Positions 7,177 to 15,833 are shown, numbered from the stretch's first letter. The stretch: 31,662 nt of DNA from Pseudomonadota bacterium (GCA_023443095.1 JAEZVV010000173.1:1-31662), one strand, 5' to 3'. Numbers and translations: made by a program. The notes: generated from the sequence alone by a model not told the origin.

Positions 7177-10100
7177 CTACGCGGCCGCCGGCTTGCGAAT
7201 ACCAAACCACGCCGCGTAAAGCGCCGGCAGCGATAGCAAAGTCAGGGCAGTCGCGATCATCAATCCGCCCATAATGGCGATTGCCATCGGCCCCCAGAAC
7301 ACGCTGCGCGAAAGCGGGATCATCGCCAGCACCGCCGCCGCCGCCGTCAAAAGAATCGGACGCAGACGGCGCACCGCCGCTTCGATAATCGCGTCCCAGC
7401 CTGGCAGTCCACGAGCGCGGTCGCGCTCGATCTGATCGACCAGGATCACCGAGTTGCGGATGATCATTCCAAACAAAGCAATCACGCCGAGCTGGGCGAC
7501 AAAACCGAAGGGGGCCCGAAAGACCAGCAGCGCCAGCGCAGCGCCGATGATGCCCAGCGGTCCGGTCAGAAACACCATGGTCGCGCGCGAAAAGGAATGC
7601 AACTGCAGCATCAGCAAGGTGAAGACGATAAACAGCATCAGCGGAATATTCGCCGCGATCGCACCGCCCGCCTTGGCCGATTCCTCGGCCGCCCCCGCCA
7701 GCGCGATCCGATAACCCGGCGGCAGCGCCTGCCGAATGCTGTCGAGCTGGGGATTGATCTGGGCGCTGACGGTCTGGCCCTGAATTCCGTCTTTCACTTC
7801 GCTTTGCACGGTGATCGTGAAGTCGCGGTTTTCACGCCAGATCACCCCCGGTTCCCAGCCGAACTCGACCTTGACCAGTTGCGACAGCGGGACCGAGCGG
7901 CCGCCGGCGAGCGGAACATTGGCGTCGGCCAGACGAGACAGGACTGCCCTTTCTTCGTAAGGCTGGCGCAGCACCAGATCGATCAGCTGATCCCCTTCCC
8001 GCATTTGCCCGATTGTGGTTCCGGACAATACGGTCTGCGCCGCACGGGCCACGGCCTGGCTCGAAACGCCGAGCGCACGTGCTTTGTCCTGATCCAGCGT
8101 GAGCTTGAGCGCCTTGACGTTTTCGTTCCAGTTGTCGTTCACGCCCACGGTATTCGGATTGGCGCGCACCACGGCTTTGACCTGATCGGCCAGAGCGCGA
8201 ACCGTGGGAATGTCGGGGCCCTGAACCCGGAACTGGACCGGATATGGAACAGGTGGTCCATTAGGCAGGAACTTCACCCGGCCGCGCAGGTTGGGGAAGT
8301 CGTTGCGGAACAAATCCACGGCACGCAGCCGCAAGGCATCGCGGCTGGCAAGATCCTTGGGCGTGATCACGATTTCGGCCAGGTTGGTCGCGTTGAACTG
8401 CTGATCCTGCGGCAGATAGAAACGCGGCGCACCGGTGCCGACATAACTGACGTAATAATCGACTTCCGGCTGCTGAGCGAGCCACTCCTCGAACTTCTTG
8501 GTTTCGGCCTCGGTCGCCTGGATGCTCGACCCTTCCGGCAACCAGAGATTGACCACCAGTTCGAGTCGGCTCGAATCCGGAAAGAACTGCTGCTCGATGA
8601 AGCGGAACGAAAACACCGACGCCACCAGCGCCGCGAGCGTGATCGCCAGCACCGTCTTGCGCCACTCGAGGCAAGTCCGCAGCAAGCGCCGGAAACGCTG
8701 ATAAAAAGGCGTATCGAAGAGTTCGTGATCGGCTTCGGCTTCGGAACCGGCGAGCGGCTTGATCCGCAGCAGCCACACCCCGAGCAGCGGCACGAACAGC
8801 ACCGCCACAAACCACGACACCACCAGGGCCAGCGCGGTCACCGCGAAAATCGAAAACGTATATTCGCCGGCTCCGCTTTTGGCGAGTGCAATCGGCAGGA
8901 AGCCGGCGGCCGTGATCAGCGTGCCCGTGAGCATCGGGTAGGCACTGGTTTCATACATCGCCGTCACCGCCTGGAAGCGAGTGAAACCCTCTTCCATCTT
9001 CCGCACCATCATTTCGACCGCGATGATGGCGTCGTCGACCAGCAGCCCGAGAGCGATGATCAGGGCGCCGAGCGAAATCTTGTGCAAGTTGACGCCGAAT
9101 ATCCACATGAAAAAGAAGGTGATCGCCAGCACCAGCGGAATCTGCAGCAACACCACCAGACCCGGGCGCGCGTCGATGCGCAAGGGCTTGGTGTGCAGGC
9201 CGAGCGCGACGAAGGACACCCCCAGCACGATGATCAGAGCTTCGGCCAGCACCTTGAGAAACTCGTTGACCGAGGTTTTCACCGCGCGCGGCTGGTCCGC
9301 CACCTTGCTCATCGAAATGCCGACCGGAAGGCCGGCCTCGATCCGCCGTTCGGCCTCCATCAGGCGCTGGCCCAGGACCACGATATCGCCCCCCTTGGCC
9401 ATCGACACTCCGACGCCTATCACCTCCCGCCCCGTGCTGCCCGCCACGCCGGCCCGCATCTTGTCACGCGCCGGGTCGATGTAGCCGCGCGTGATGGTCG
9501 CGATGTCGCCCAGGCGGTAGCTCAGGCCATTGGCGCGGATCGGCAGCGCCGCCAAGTCTTTCAGGCTGCGGAACTCGCCGCTGATTCGAACCTGCACGTT
9601 GTCGGTCGGCAGCACCGCCACACCCGAGCCTTCGATGGCGTTCTGCGCGTTGATCTGCTGCGCCAGCTGAGCGACGTCGAGCCCGATCTGCGCCAGCTTC
9701 TTGTGCGAGATCTCGATGTAGACCTTCTCGTCCTGCACCCCGAACAGATCGACCTTGGCGACATCGGGCACCTTGAGCAGCTCCTGCCGCACGAACTCGG
9801 CGTGGTCCTTGAGTTCGCGGTAGGTGAAGCCGTCGGTCGAAAGCGCGAACATCACGCCGTAGACGTCGCCGAACTCGTCGTTGAACAGCGGCCCGACGAT
9901 GCCTGGCGGCAGGGTGGCACGGGCGTCGCCGATCTTCTTGCGCACCTGGTACCAGATGTTCGGAATTTCCTTGGGCGGCGACGAGTCCTTGAGCAGGACA
10001 AAAACGAAACTCTCGCCCGGCTTCGAATACGAACGCACCTTGTCGAGATAAGGCGTCTCCTGCAGCTTCTTCTCGATCTTGTCGGTGACCTGCTCGGCCA

Positions 10101-10296
10101 TCTGTTGCGCGGTCGCACCCGGCCAATAGGTGCGCACCACCATCGCGCGGAAGGTAAAGGGTGGGTCTTCGTCCTGCCCTAACGCCACGAACGCAATCGC
10201 GCCAGCAATCAGCAGCACCACCATCAGGTAGCGCATCAGCGGCTGGTGTTCGAGCGCCCAGGCCGACAGGTTGAAACGCGAACGCAGCTCAGCCAT
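7177..10296 (-). CDS. RND efflux transporter permease, AcrB/HAE-type
   Basis: This 1039-residue inner membrane protein has the full RND layout: a first helix at about 21-40, a large periplasmic porter domain (about 45-340), a helix cluster, a second porter loop, and a final helix cluster ending near residue 1030. The proton-relay Asp pair is D421-D422 in GLLVDDAIIAVEMM, the position typical of hydrophobe/amphiphile (HAE) pumps and not heavy-metal pumps. The protein works as a trimer, taking substrates from the periplasm or inner leaflet and driving them out with proton entry. ATG at 10296 overlaps the upstream adaptor gene by 8 nt, so the two are translated together. No outer membrane channel gene is adjacent; a shared TolC-like channel must be encoded elsewhere. 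The substrate cannot be read from sequence. Confidence 0.93.
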   Translation of the reverse strand: MAELRSRFNLSAWALEHQPLMRYLMVVLLIAGAIAFVALGQDEDPPFTFRAMVVRTYWPGATAQQMAEQVTDKIEKKLQETPYLDKVRSYSKPGESFVFVLLKDSSPPKEIPNIWYQVRKKIGDARATLPPGIVGPLFNDEFGDVYGVMFALSTDGFTYRELKDHAEFVRQELLKVPDVAKVDLFGVQDEKVYIEISHKKLAQIGLDVAQLAQQINAQNAIEGSGVAVLPTDNVQVRISGEFRSLKDLAALPIRANGLSYRLGDIATITRGYIDPARDKMRAGVAGSTGREVIGVGVSMAKGGDIVVLGQRLMEAERRIEAGLPVGISMSKVADQPRAVKTSVNEFLKVLAEALIIVLGVSFVALGLHTKPLRIDARPGLVVLLQIPLVLAITFFFMWIFGVNLHKISLGALIIALGLLVDDAIIAVEMMVRKMEEGFTRFQAVTAMYETSAYPMLTGTLITAAGFLPIALAKSGAGEYTFSIFAVTALALVVSWFVAVLFVPLLGVWLLRIKPLAGSEAEADHELFDTPFYQRFRRLLRTCLEWRKTVLAITLAALVASVFSFRFIEQQFFPDSSRLELVVNLWLPEGSSIQATEAETKKFEEWLAQQPEVDYYVSYVGTGAPRFYLPQDQQFNATNLAEIVITPKDLASRDALRLRAVDLFRNDFPNLRGRVKFLPNGPPVPYPVQFRVQGPDIPTVRALADQVKAVVRANPNTVGVNDNWNENVKALKLTLDQDKARALGVSSQAVARAAQTVLSGTTIGQMREGDQLIDLVLRQPYEERAVLSRLADANVPLAGGRSVPLSQLVKVEFGWEPGVIWRENRDFTITVQSEVKDGIQGQTVSAQINPQLDSIRQALPPGYRIALAGAAEESAKAGGAIAANIPLMLFIVFTLLMLQLHSFSRATMVFLTGPLGIIGAALALLVFRAPFGFVAQLGVIALFGMIIRNSVILVDQIERDRARGLPGWDAIIEAAVRRLRPILLTAAAAVLAMIPLSRSVFWGPMAIAIMGGLMIATALTLLSLPALYAAWFGIRKPAAA

Positions 10297-11386
10297 GGTT
10301 GGCGCCCTTGACCGGCGCGGCGCCGGGGGTTGCGCCCAGCAGCTTGACCTTCTGCCCGTCCTTCAGCAGATGTACGCCGGCAGTCACCACCACGTCGCCC
10401 GGCTTGATCCCGTCGACCACGGCGATCTCGTTGCCCGCCACCCCGCCCACCTTGACGGCGCGCCGCGCCACCTGGCTGCTCTCGGCATCGAACAGCCAGA
10501 CCTGCGGGCTGCCGCCTTCGAGCAGGATCGCCTGCAGCGGCAGCAACAAGGCCTGCCGCACCGGCGAAGTCAGAACCACGGTTGCGGTCATGCCCAGCGC
10601 CACGTTGGGCGGCGGGTCGAGCAGCGACACCCGCGCCGGGTAGGTGCGGGTGGCGGGGTCGGCCGCGGGCGAAAGCTCCCTCACCCTGGCCTTGATCGGC
10701 GCGCCGCCCGCCCACAAGCGGACTTCGACCGGAGTGCCGGGCTTGACCAGGGCCAGCTGCTGCTCGGGGATGCCGACCGCTACCTCCTTTTCGCCAGTCC
10801 GCGCCAGCCGCACCACCGACTGGCCCGCCGCCACTACCTGGCCCACTTCGGCGTCGATGCCGGTGACCACCGCCTCGTGCGGCGCTCGCAAGGACGCGTA
10901 GTCGGCCTGGTTGCCGCTGGCGCGGCGGCTGGCGCTGGCTTGCGCCCAGCGCGCCTCGGCGGCATCCAGAGCGGCCTTGCGGCGATCGAGATCGGCCTGG
11001 CTGATGAAACCCTTGGCCTGCAGTTCCTGGAAGCGCTGGTAATCGGCGCGCTGCTGGTCGCGGTCGGCTTGGGCCGCGTTGAGCCCGGCCTGAGAGGCTT
11101 CGGCCGCAAGGCGGTAGTCCTGCGGATCGAGCTGCGCCAGCAACTGCCCGGCTTTGACGGACTGGCCGACCTCGACCTGACGCTGGATGAGCCGCCCTCC
11201 CACCTGGAAGCCGGCTCGGGTCTCGATACGCGGCCGCACCTCGCCCGCAAACTCGGCCACGGCCACGCCGTCCGACGGCTGGACCGTCACCACCCGCACC
11301 GGCCGCACCTCGTCGGTCGGCGGGACAGGTTTGGAGCAAGCGGTGACCTGCAGCACGGCGGCTGCAACAAGGAAAACGCGTCGCAT
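10289..11386 (-). CDS. RND periplasmic adaptor (membrane fusion) lipoprotein
   Basis: This 365-residue HlyD/AcrA-type adaptor has a signal peptide ending in a lipobox (VTAC, C17), so it is probably lipid-anchored to the inner membrane. Domains in order are a first beta-barrel and lipoyl half (about 25-85, AGFQVGGRLIQRQVEVGQSV), an alpha-helical hairpin (about 90-165, rich in Ala, Gln, Asp), a second lipoyl half (YASLRAPHEAVVTGI), a beta-barrel and a membrane-proximal domain. It would bridge the adjacent RND permease and an outer membrane channel. ATG at 11386 has AAGG 9 nt upstream. Transcription starts from a promoter overlapping a strong palindrome just upstream, which suggests control by a repressor; no regulator gene is in this window. 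Confidence 0.92.
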   Translation of the reverse strand: MRRVFLVAAAVLQVTACSKPVPPTDEVRPVRVVTVQPSDGVAVAEFAGEVRPRIETRAGFQVGGRLIQRQVEVGQSVKAGQLLAQLDPQDYRLAAEASQAGLNAAQADRDQQRADYQRFQELQAKGFISQADLDRRKAALDAAEARWAQASASRRASGNQADYASLRAPHEAVVTGIDAEVGQVVAAGQSVVRLARTGEKEVAVGIPEQQLALVKPGTPVEVRLWAGGAPIKARVRELSPAADPATRTYPARVSLLDPPPNVALGMTATVVLTSPVRQALLLPLQAILLEGGSPQVWLFDAESSQVARRAVKVGGVAGNEIAVVDGIKPGDVVVTAGVHLLKDGQKVKLLGATPGAAPVKGANHG

Positions 11387-11436
11387 AAGGGCTAACCTTA
11401 ACTTACTGACCGGTCAGTAATATAGTGTTAGCCCTT
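11387..11436. promoter_or_regulatory. Concentric 50-bp dyad: probable TetR-type operator for the efflux operon
   Basis: An 18-bp perfect palindrome TTACTGACCGGTCAGTAA (11403-11420) is nested in an outer perfect 10-bp inverted repeat, AAGGGCTAAC (11387-11396) and GTTAGCCCTT (11427-11436). Both share the same centre, between 11411 and 11412. The 6-bp spacers between the arms are not symmetric. The inner palindrome has the size and style of TetR-family operators at RND pump promoters, and it covers the predicted transcription start. The outer arm abuts the adaptor ATG. The identity of the regulator is inference. Confidence 0.8.
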
Positions 11437-11448
11437 AAAAGCCGTCAA
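11419..11448 (-). promoter_or_regulatory. Promoter of the RND efflux operon
   Basis: On the minus strand, -35 TTGACG (11443-11448) and -10 TATATT (11419-11424) lie 18 nt apart, 5/6 matches each. The -10 overlaps the edge of the palindromic operator, so a bound repressor would block RNA polymerase. The predicted leader is only about 25 nt. Confidence 0.7.
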
Positions 11449-11503
11449 ACAAAGTTCCGCGCAAGCGAGGAAATCCGGCGTGCGCTGCGCCGTCTGCTTG
11501 AAA

Positions 11504-11902
11504 TCAGGCCAGCCAGCGCCAGGTCGCCAGACCGGCGAAGGTGGCCAGCAGCGAACCGCCCAGGTGCGCCAGGACGTGGACCATGGCCGCATTCCAGCTT
11601 CCCTGTTGCAGCAGGTTGAGACTTTCGGCCGAGAAGGTCGAAAACGTCGTCAGGCCGCCCAGGAAACCGGTGATCAACAGCAAGCGCAGCAGGGGCGGCA
11701 GTTCGGGCATCGCCGCAAACCACCCCACGGCCAGGCCGATCAGATAGCCGCCGACGAGATTGGCGGCCAGAGTGCCGAGCGGCAGTTGGACCAGCCTCGG
11801 GTTGAGCCAATACGACAGCCCCCAGCGGGCCCAGGCGCCGATGGCGGCGCCACCGCCGACGGCAGCGAGCACGGCCCACAGCGGACCGTCGCGAGTGATC
11901 AA
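11504..11902 (-). CDS. crcB: CrcB/Fluc fluoride ion channel
   Basis: This 132-residue, four-helix membrane protein carries the Fluc signature: GGGAAIGAWARW near the N-terminus, LPLGTLAANLVGGYLIG in helix 2 (with the pore Asn), and GFLGGLTTFSTFSAE in helix 3, which holds the phenylalanine-box and sodium-site region. Fluc proteins are dual-topology dimers that export fluoride. The start is TTG at 11902, overlapping the moaE stop as TTGA (11899-11902). This is the usual geometry for translational coupling and the reason for choosing a rare start codon. Its expression is therefore tied to the molybdenum cofactor operon, and there is no room for a fluoride riboswitch directly ahead of it. An alternative start just upstream inside moaE is possible but not needed. 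Confidence 0.92.
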   Translation of the reverse strand: MITRDGPLWAVLAAVGGGAAIGAWARWGLSYWLNPRLVQLPLGTLAANLVGGYLIGLAVGWFAAMPELPPLLRLLLITGFLGGLTTFSTFSAESLNLLQQGSWNAAMVHVLAHLGGSLLATFAGLATWRWLA

Positions 11903-12366
11903 ACCGCCGCTCCGGGGGTATCCCAGCGCGCACGCGCGGCATCGTCGCTTTCGCGAGCATCAACCCAGCGGCTGCCGGCAGGAGTGACTTCCTTTTTCCA
12001 GAACGGCGCCTCGGTCTTCAGCCAGTCCATCACGAACTCGCAGGCCGCAAACGCTTCGCCGCGGTGCTGGCTGGTGACGATCACCAGCACGATCTGGTCG
12101 GTCGGCGCGAGTTCACCCACGCGGTGGATCACCAGCACGTCGTAGAGGTTCCAACGCGCCTTGGCGCGCGCCACGATGTCCTCGAGCGCGCGTTCGGTCA
12201 TGCCGGGGTAGTGCTCGAGCGTCATGGTGGCCACCGCGTCGCCCTCGTTGAGGTCGCGCACGACGCCGACAAAGCTGGCGATGGCGCCGACCTTCGGCTG
12301 GCCCTGGCGCAGCCGCGCCATTTCGGCGGCGACGTCGAAGTCTTCGGTCTGGACGCGAACGCTCAT
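11899..12366 (-). CDS. moaE: MoaE, molybdopterin synthase catalytic subunit
   Basis: This 155-residue protein has the MoaE fold motifs: GAIASFVGVVRD near 27-38, LEHYPGM near 50-56, HRVGEL at 81-86, SQHRGEAFAAC at 99-109, and WLKTEAPFWKKE at 115-126, with the likely catalytic lysines K117 and K124. MoaE binds precursor Z (cPMP) and, with the thiocarboxylated MoaD tail, inserts two sulfurs to make molybdopterin in the cytoplasm. ATG at 12366 has GGGAGG about 5 nt upstream, within the 13-nt gap after moaD. The C-terminal 20 or so residues extend past the core. The stop overlaps the crcB TTG start. Confidence 0.95.
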   Translation of the reverse strand: MSVRVQTEDFDVAAEMARLRQGQPKVGAIASFVGVVRDLNEGDAVATMTLEHYPGMTERALEDIVARAKARWNLYDVLVIHRVGELAPTDQIVLVIVTSQHRGEAFAACEFVMDWLKTEAPFWKKEVTPAGSRWVDARESDDAARARWDTPGAAV

Positions 12367-12379
12367 ACTGCCTCCCTTC

Positions 12380-12637
12380 TCAACCGCCGGTCACGGGCGG
12401 GAAAAAAGCCACTTCGGCGCCGTCGGCGAGCGGCGTGTCGTCACGCGCCATCGCCTGATCAACCGCAGCGCGCAAACGCGCCGTTTCGCCAAAAGCGCTC
12501 GCCCACGGCTCGCCCTGGGCGATCAGCCAGTCGCGCAGTTGCGCCACGGTGGCCACGGTGGCGGGCACTTCGATCGCCTCGCCGGCGCGGCCGATACGCT
12601 CGCGCAGGCTGGCGAAATACAAGACCTTGAGCTTCAT
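12380..12637 (-). CDS. moaD: MoaD, molybdopterin synthase sulfur-carrier subunit
   Basis: This 85-residue ubiquitin-like protein begins MKLKVLYFASLRERIG and ends in the essential Gly-Gly tail (FFPPVTGG), which is adenylated by MoeB and thiocarboxylated before sulfur transfer in the MoaD-MoaE heterotetramer. Its ATG (12635-12637) overlaps the moeA stop as ATGA, so the start is set by coupling; the frame is open further upstream only because of the gene it overlaps. Length and C-terminus are typical. moaE follows after 13 nt, so the two subunits are made together. Confidence 0.95.
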   Translation of the reverse strand: MKLKVLYFASLRERIGRAGEAIEVPATVATVAQLRDWLIAQGEPWASAFGETARLRAAVDQAMARDDTPLADGAEVAFFPPVTGG

Positions 12638-13827
12638 GCAAAGAACTCCGCGAAAGACAGGTACGAAACGATCTGGCCGCGAGTCACGGTCTGGCCGGCG
12701 GGCAGATCCACCAGGCCGTCGGCCCAGACGCACGAGGTCAGGACGGCCGAGTTCTGGTTGGGGAAAAGATCGAGCCCGCCCGCAGCATTGCGGCGCACGC
12801 GCAGGAACTCGCGGCGGCGGTCGGCCCGCGGCCAGTCGAAGTCGGCCCGCATCGGGGTCGCGACTACGCCCACATTGCTCACGCCCTGGCGGCGCAGCAG
12901 GTAGGGCCGGGCAAACAGCAGGAAAGTGACGAAACTCGAAACCGGATTGCCAGGCAGGCCCAGGAAAGGCACGCCGCGCACTTCGCCGTAGGCGAGCGGC
13001 TTGCCGGGTTTGATCGCGATCTGCCACAGGGCGAGCGAACCGAGAGCCTCGACTGCGGGCTTGACGTGGTCTTCTTCGCCCACCGAAACCCCGCCCGACG
13101 TCAGGATCAGGTCGGCCTGAGTGGCGGCACGTTCGAAGGCTTCGATGGTCGCGGCCCGCGAGTCGGGAATGTTGCCGAGGTCGACCACGGTGCAGCCGAG
13201 TTTCTCGAGCAGGCCGCGCAGCATGAAACGGTTCGAGTTGTAGATGCGGCCGGCCGGCAGCGGCTCGCCCGGCATCACCAGTTCGTCACCGGTGAAAAAC
13301 ACCGCCACCCGCACCGGCTTGAAGACTTCAAGTTCGGCCAGGCCGACCGATGCGGCCAGGCCCACGTCCGCCGGCGACAGCTTGCGGCCGGCAGCAAGAA
13401 TGGTGGCGCCGGCTTCGATGTCGCTGCCGGCGCGGCGGATCCAGGCCCCGGAGGTCGGCGCTTCGTTGACGGTGACCGTGTCCTCCCCTGCCGTCGTGGC
13501 TTCCTGCGGAACGATCGCGTCGGCGCCGGCCGGAACCGGCGCCCCAGTGAAGATGCGCGCCGCGGTGCCAGGCTCGAGCGCCTGCCCCAGGTGGCCGGCG
13601 GCGATCCGCTGCGACACCGGCAAGCTCAGCGGCACGGCTGCGGCATCGGCCGCGCGCAGGGCGTATCCGTCCATCTGCGAGTTGTCGAGCGGCGGCACGG
13701 CCATGCCGGAGACCACGTCGCGCGCCAGCACCCGGCCGTTGGCCGCCAGAGTATCGACCGATTCGCGGCCGGCCAAAGGCTCGGCCGTGGCCATCAACTG
13801 CTCAAGCGCTTGTTCGAAAGTGAGCAT
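12634..13827 (-). CDS. moeA: MoeA, molybdopterin molybdotransferase
   Basis: This 397-residue protein shows the MoeA landmarks: PPLDNSQMDGYALR near 45-58, ARIFTGAPVPAGADAIVPQE in domain III, GSDIEAGATIL, the MoCF/MPT-binding stretch LTSGGVSVGEEDHVKPAVE, and KPGKPLAYG followed by GLPGNPVSS. The C-terminal barrel domain ends FAEFFA. MoeA takes adenylated molybdopterin made by MogA and inserts molybdate to give Mo-molybdopterin. ATG at 13827 overlaps the mobB stop as TGATG, giving a start MLTFEQALEQL that fits the family. Upstream residues in the same open frame are an overlap artefact. The 3' end overlaps moaD by 4 nt. Confidence 0.95.
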   Translation of the reverse strand: MLTFEQALEQLMATAEPLAGRESVDTLAANGRVLARDVVSGMAVPPLDNSQMDGYALRAADAAAVPLSLPVSQRIAAGHLGQALEPGTAARIFTGAPVPAGADAIVPQEATTAGEDTVTVNEAPTSGAWIRRAGSDIEAGATILAAGRKLSPADVGLAASVGLAELEVFKPVRVAVFFTGDELVMPGEPLPAGRIYNSNRFMLRGLLEKLGCTVVDLGNIPDSRAATIEAFERAATQADLILTSGGVSVGEEDHVKPAVEALGSLALWQIAIKPGKPLAYGEVRGVPFLGLPGNPVSSFVTFLLFARPYLLRRQGVSNVGVVATPMRADFDWPRADRRREFLRVRRNAAGGLDLFPNQNSAVLTSCVWADGLVDLPAGQTVTRGQIVSYLSFAEFFA

Positions 13828-14321
13828 CAGGCAAGCCCCGTCTGTTGCAGGATGAACTGCGCCACCGCGGGCGCGTCGTTGAGGTCGAGCTGCGGCAAGT
13901 GGGTGTCGACCGGACCGTCGCAAGCCACGGCCACCACCTTGGCGTCACGCGGAAAAATCGGCGGCTCGGTCACGGTGCGGCGGCGGACTTCGATCCGCGC
14001 CACCTCGCCCTCGCTCTTGAAACCCTCGACCAGCACCAGGTCGCAGGGATCGAGCTTGGCCAGCAGCTCGTCGAGCGAGGCCGGGCGGCTTGGCGTTTCG
14101 GTGAGCAGCGCCCAGCGCTGCTGGGTGGCGATCAGGACCTGCCCTGCCCCGGCCTCGCGGTAGCGGTAGGAATCCTTGCCCGGGCGGTCCATGTCGAAAC
14201 CATGGTGGGCGTTTTTGACGGCGGAAACCTTCAAGCCACGCGCCGACAGCAAGGGCAGGAGCTTTTCGATCAGCGTGGTCTTGCCGGAATTGGAGTAACC
14301 GATGAAACCGATGGCCTTCAT
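13827..14321 (-). CDS. mobB: MobB, molybdopterin-guanine dinucleotide biosynthesis adaptor GTPase
   Basis: This 164-residue P-loop protein has Walker A GYSNSGKTT (G8-T16), the SAVKNAHHGFDMDRPGKDSYR stretch typical of MobB, and the conserved LVLVEGFKSE motif. MobB binds GTP and assists MobA in attaching GMP to molybdopterin, giving the MGD form used by DMSO-reductase-type enzymes. MobA is not in the window. ATG at 14321 lacks a clear Shine-Dalgarno. It is the first gene of the mobB-moeA-moaD-moaE-crcB block, 87 nt after the thrC stop, so it could be transcribed from its own promoter or by read-through from thrC. Confidence 0.93.
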   Translation of the reverse strand: MKAIGFIGYSNSGKTTLIEKLLPLLSARGLKVSAVKNAHHGFDMDRPGKDSYRYREAGAGQVLIATQQRWALLTETPSRPASLDELLAKLDPCDLVLVEGFKSEGEVARIEVRRRTVTEPPIFPRDAKVVAVACDGPVDTHLPQLDLNDAPAVAQFILQQTGLA

Positions 14322-14363
14322 GGTGGGACGCAGAAATGATGTATCGCGATGGTAGCGCCACCC

Positions 14364-14379
14364 GGCCGGTCAGCCGGCC
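14364..14379. other. GC hairpin between thrC and mobB
   Basis: GGCCGG (14364-14369) and CCGGCC (14374-14379) can form a 6-bp stem with the loop TCAG. No T run follows on either strand, so it is at best a weak or Rho-assisted end of the thrC transcript, or mere GC-rich chance. The 87-nt gap (14322-14408) holds nothing else that I recognise. Confidence 0.3.
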
Positions 14380-14408
14380 CGGGTTACCCCGAGCCGGAGC
14401 AATATCAC

Positions 14409-15833
14409 TCAGCGGCAGCGCTGGGCGAGGTAACGCTTGACCGCATCTGTGTCCACCGCCAGGGTGTCGCAGCGCTGCGGACGCTCTTCGATGCCGGCGT
14501 AAGCGGCGGGCACCTCGGGGTCGCGCCCGATCGCCGTGCGGATCGTCTCGGCGAACTTGGCCGGCAAGGCGGTTTCGAGGCACAGGGTTTTCATGCCGCT
14601 CGAACGCCACTCGCGCGCCACCTTCACGCCGTCGGCGGTATGCGGATCGATGATCAGGCCATGGCTGTCGTAGACCTCGCGGATCGTGGCCAGACGGTCG
14701 GCGTGAGTGCTGCGGCCGGAGACAAAGCCCGAGGCCTCGACCCGAGCCCAGGCGGGCGAGGTCGAAAGATCGAACTCGCCCTTCTCCTCGAGCTGCGCCC
14801 ACAAGGCGCGCAAGGCGACCGGATCGCGGCCGAGCACGTCGAACACGTAGCGTTCGAAGTTCGAGGCCTTGGAGATGTCCATCGACGGGCTGCTGGTGAC
14901 GTCGGCGTTGGTGCGGACGCGGTAGCGGCCGGTGCGGAAGAACTCGTCAAGCACGTCGTTTTCGTTGGTGGCGACGATCAGGCGCGCAATCGGCAGCCCC
15001 ATCTGCCGGGCGATCCAGCCCGCCAGCACGTTGCCGAAGTTGCCTGAAGGCACGGCAAAGGCAATTTCCTCGTCGTCGCGTTCGGTGGCGGCGAGCCAGC
15101 CCTTGAAGTAGTAGACAACCTGGGCCGCGACCCGCGCCCAGTTGATCGAGTTGACCGTGCCGATCGCATGCGCCTCTTTGAAGACATGGTCGTTCGAGAC
15201 CGCTTTGACGATGTCCTGCGCGTCGTCGAAGCTGCCTTCGACCGCGATATTGAAGATGTTGGCGTCGGTCAGCGAATACATCTGCGCGCGCTGGAAGGCG
15301 CTCATGCGGCCGGCGGGCGACAGCATGAAAACCTTGATGCCGGCGCGGCCGCGCATCGCGTATTCGGCCGCAGAACCGGTATCGCCCGAGGTCGCGCCCA
15401 GAATGTTCAGGTGCTGGCCGCGCTCGCTCAGCACGTGTTCAAACAAGGCGCCGAGAAACTGCATCGCCATGTCCTTGAAGGCGAGCGTCGGGCCGTTCGA
15501 GAGTTCGAGGATGCCGAGCCCCGGTTCGAGCCAGCGGACCGGGGTGATCTGCGCCGCGTCGGAATCGGTCCGGCCGTTGCCGTAGGTCTGCGCCGTATAC
15601 GTCTGCCGGCACAGGCGCGCGATCACGTCCCTCGGAATGTCGGTAGCGAAGCGCGACAGGATCTCGGTGGCGAGATCGGCGTAGGACAGGTGACGCCAGG
15701 CGGCGAGCTCGGCGCGCGTGACCTGCGGATAAGACTCGGGCAGGTAGAGCCCGCCGTCAGAGGCGAGGCCCGAGAGGACGATGTCGGTATAGCCCTGGGG
15801 AGCGGCCAGGCCGCGGGTGGAGACGTAGTTCAT
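14409..15833 (-). CDS. thrC: Threonine synthase
   Basis: This 474-residue PLP enzyme is of the longer, E. coli-like threonine synthase class. The PLP lysine is K120 in GPTLAFKDMAMQFLG, followed by the phosphate-binding ILGATSGDTGSAAEYAM and the later FAVPSGNFGNVLAGW. The N-terminus MNYVSTRG and the early SDGGLYLPE motif are family hallmarks. It converts O-phosphohomoserine to threonine in the cytoplasm. ATG at 15833 overlaps the hom stop as TGATG, so it is coupled to hom. The homoserine kinase gene (thrB) is not between them or elsewhere in the window; betaproteobacteria commonly carry it apart from hom-thrC. Confidence 0.96.
   Translation of the reverse strand: MNYVSTRGLAAPQGYTDIVLSGLASDGGLYLPESYPQVTRAELAAWRHLSYADLATEILSRFATDIPRDVIARLCRQTYTAQTYGNGRTDSDAAQITPVRWLEPGLGILELSNGPTLAFKDMAMQFLGALFEHVLSERGQHLNILGATSGDTGSAAEYAMRGRAGIKVFMLSPAGRMSAFQRAQMYSLTDANIFNIAVEGSFDDAQDIVKAVSNDHVFKEAHAIGTVNSINWARVAAQVVYYFKGWLAATERDDEEIAFAVPSGNFGNVLAGWIARQMGLPIARLIVATNENDVLDEFFRTGRYRVRTNADVTSSPSMDISKASNFERYVFDVLGRDPVALRALWAQLEEKGEFDLSTSPAWARVEASGFVSGRSTHADRLATIREVYDSHGLIIDPHTADGVKVAREWRSSGMKTLCLETALPAKFAETIRTAIGRDPEVPAAYAGIEERPQRCDTLAVDTDAVKRYLAQRCR

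Noticed and set aside
7597..10182. 861-codon plus-strand frame opposite the RND permease
   Set aside because: It is the complement of an unmistakable RND protein and is rich in Arg, His and Gln; a GC-bias shadow.
11437..11503. A terminator between crcB and the efflux promoter
   Set aside because: Only a weak GGCG/CGCC stem without a T run is present.
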